Assembly (NCBI GenBank): GCA_964595945.1
Contig: CAZQSL010000162.1
Location: forward strand, 1-6,511
DNA from: CAZQSL01 sp964595945
Lineage (GTDB): Bacteria; UBP15; UBA6099; JAJRTR01
Direction of reading: 5' to 3'
Length of the DNA: 6,511 nt
Both the position numbers and the translations under genes were made by a program. Shown piece by piece: positions 6,427 through 6,511 of this stretch (position 1 is the first letter of the stretch; every line of letters begins with the position of its first letter). The notes under the pieces were generated by a model. It did no database searches, was not told the DNA's origin, and saw only the letters and a list, made by a program, of their open reading frames with translations.

Positions 6427-6511
6427 CCTTAGGGCCTGTCACAAAATAACCTTGTCATCTTGCTTGTCTTTATTTTCCGTTTTCCGTGTTGCCTGCTCAG
6501 TTACATACCTT
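6427..6511. other. Non-coding tail after parC; possible insertion-sequence end
   Basis: No gene is visible. GGGCCTGTCACAAAATAAC (6432-6450) begins just after TTA and looks like the terminal repeat of an IS5-type insertion sequence, but the element would extend outside the window. A 7-base inverted repeat, AAAATAA (6443-6449) with TTATTTT (6470-6476), and the tandem repeat TTTTCCG twice (6473-6486) lie beside it. None forms a clear intrinsic terminator for parE-parC. Confidence 0.3.

Noticed and set aside
1..6511. CRISPR array, tRNA or rRNA genes
   Set aside because: No regularly spaced repeats and no cloverleaf or rRNA-like segments were seen on either strand.

Overview
The window looks like a chromosomal segment of a Gram-negative bacterium. 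It holds four protein genes, one of them cut by the left edge. Coding sequence favours C-ending codons, especially in the two topoisomerase genes, while the gap between the divergent genes is AT-rich. Both topoisomerase subunits resemble the topoisomerase IV branch known from Bacteroidota and also found in the PVC group (Chlamydiae, Lentisphaerota, Verrucomicrobiota relatives), not the E. coli type. The GC-rich codon use makes a PVC-like host my first guess, but this is inference without a search.

Layout. Positions 2-1087 (+) encode the 3' part of a radical SAM enzyme with a C-terminal SPASM/twitch-like cysteine domain. Positions 1183-2160 (-) encode an exported, possibly lipid-anchored, calcineurin-like metallophosphoesterase that converges on the radical SAM gene. 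The 95-base gap between them (1088-1182) carries a bulged stem-loop that could end transcription of the phosphoesterase. Positions 2161-2522 are a divergent regulatory region: a TATAAT box and strong Shine-Dalgarno (SD) sequence serve the phosphoesterase, and a dyad, a small leader hairpin and an SD-covering hairpin precede the topoisomerase genes. Positions 2523-4331 and 4333-6426 (+) are parE and parC, separated by one base and almost certainly one operon. Positions 6427-6511 are non-coding.

Function. ParE (ATPase and TOPRIM) and ParC (DNA cleavage and wrapping) form the heterotetrameric topoisomerase IV that decatenates replicated chromosomes. The other two genes have no evident functional link to it.

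The most interesting signals are in the topoisomerase. ParC ends in a 65-residue low-complexity tail finishing in QIDLEFDD, which fits the hexapeptide pattern for binding the DNA polymerase sliding clamp and resembles the C-terminus of DNA polymerase III alpha. The residues that usually contact quinolone drugs are replaced in both subunits (ParC A70 and S74, ParE Q410). The only good parE SD lies in a hairpin and is better spaced for an out-of-frame ATG than for the true start. I see no wholly new multi-gene system here.
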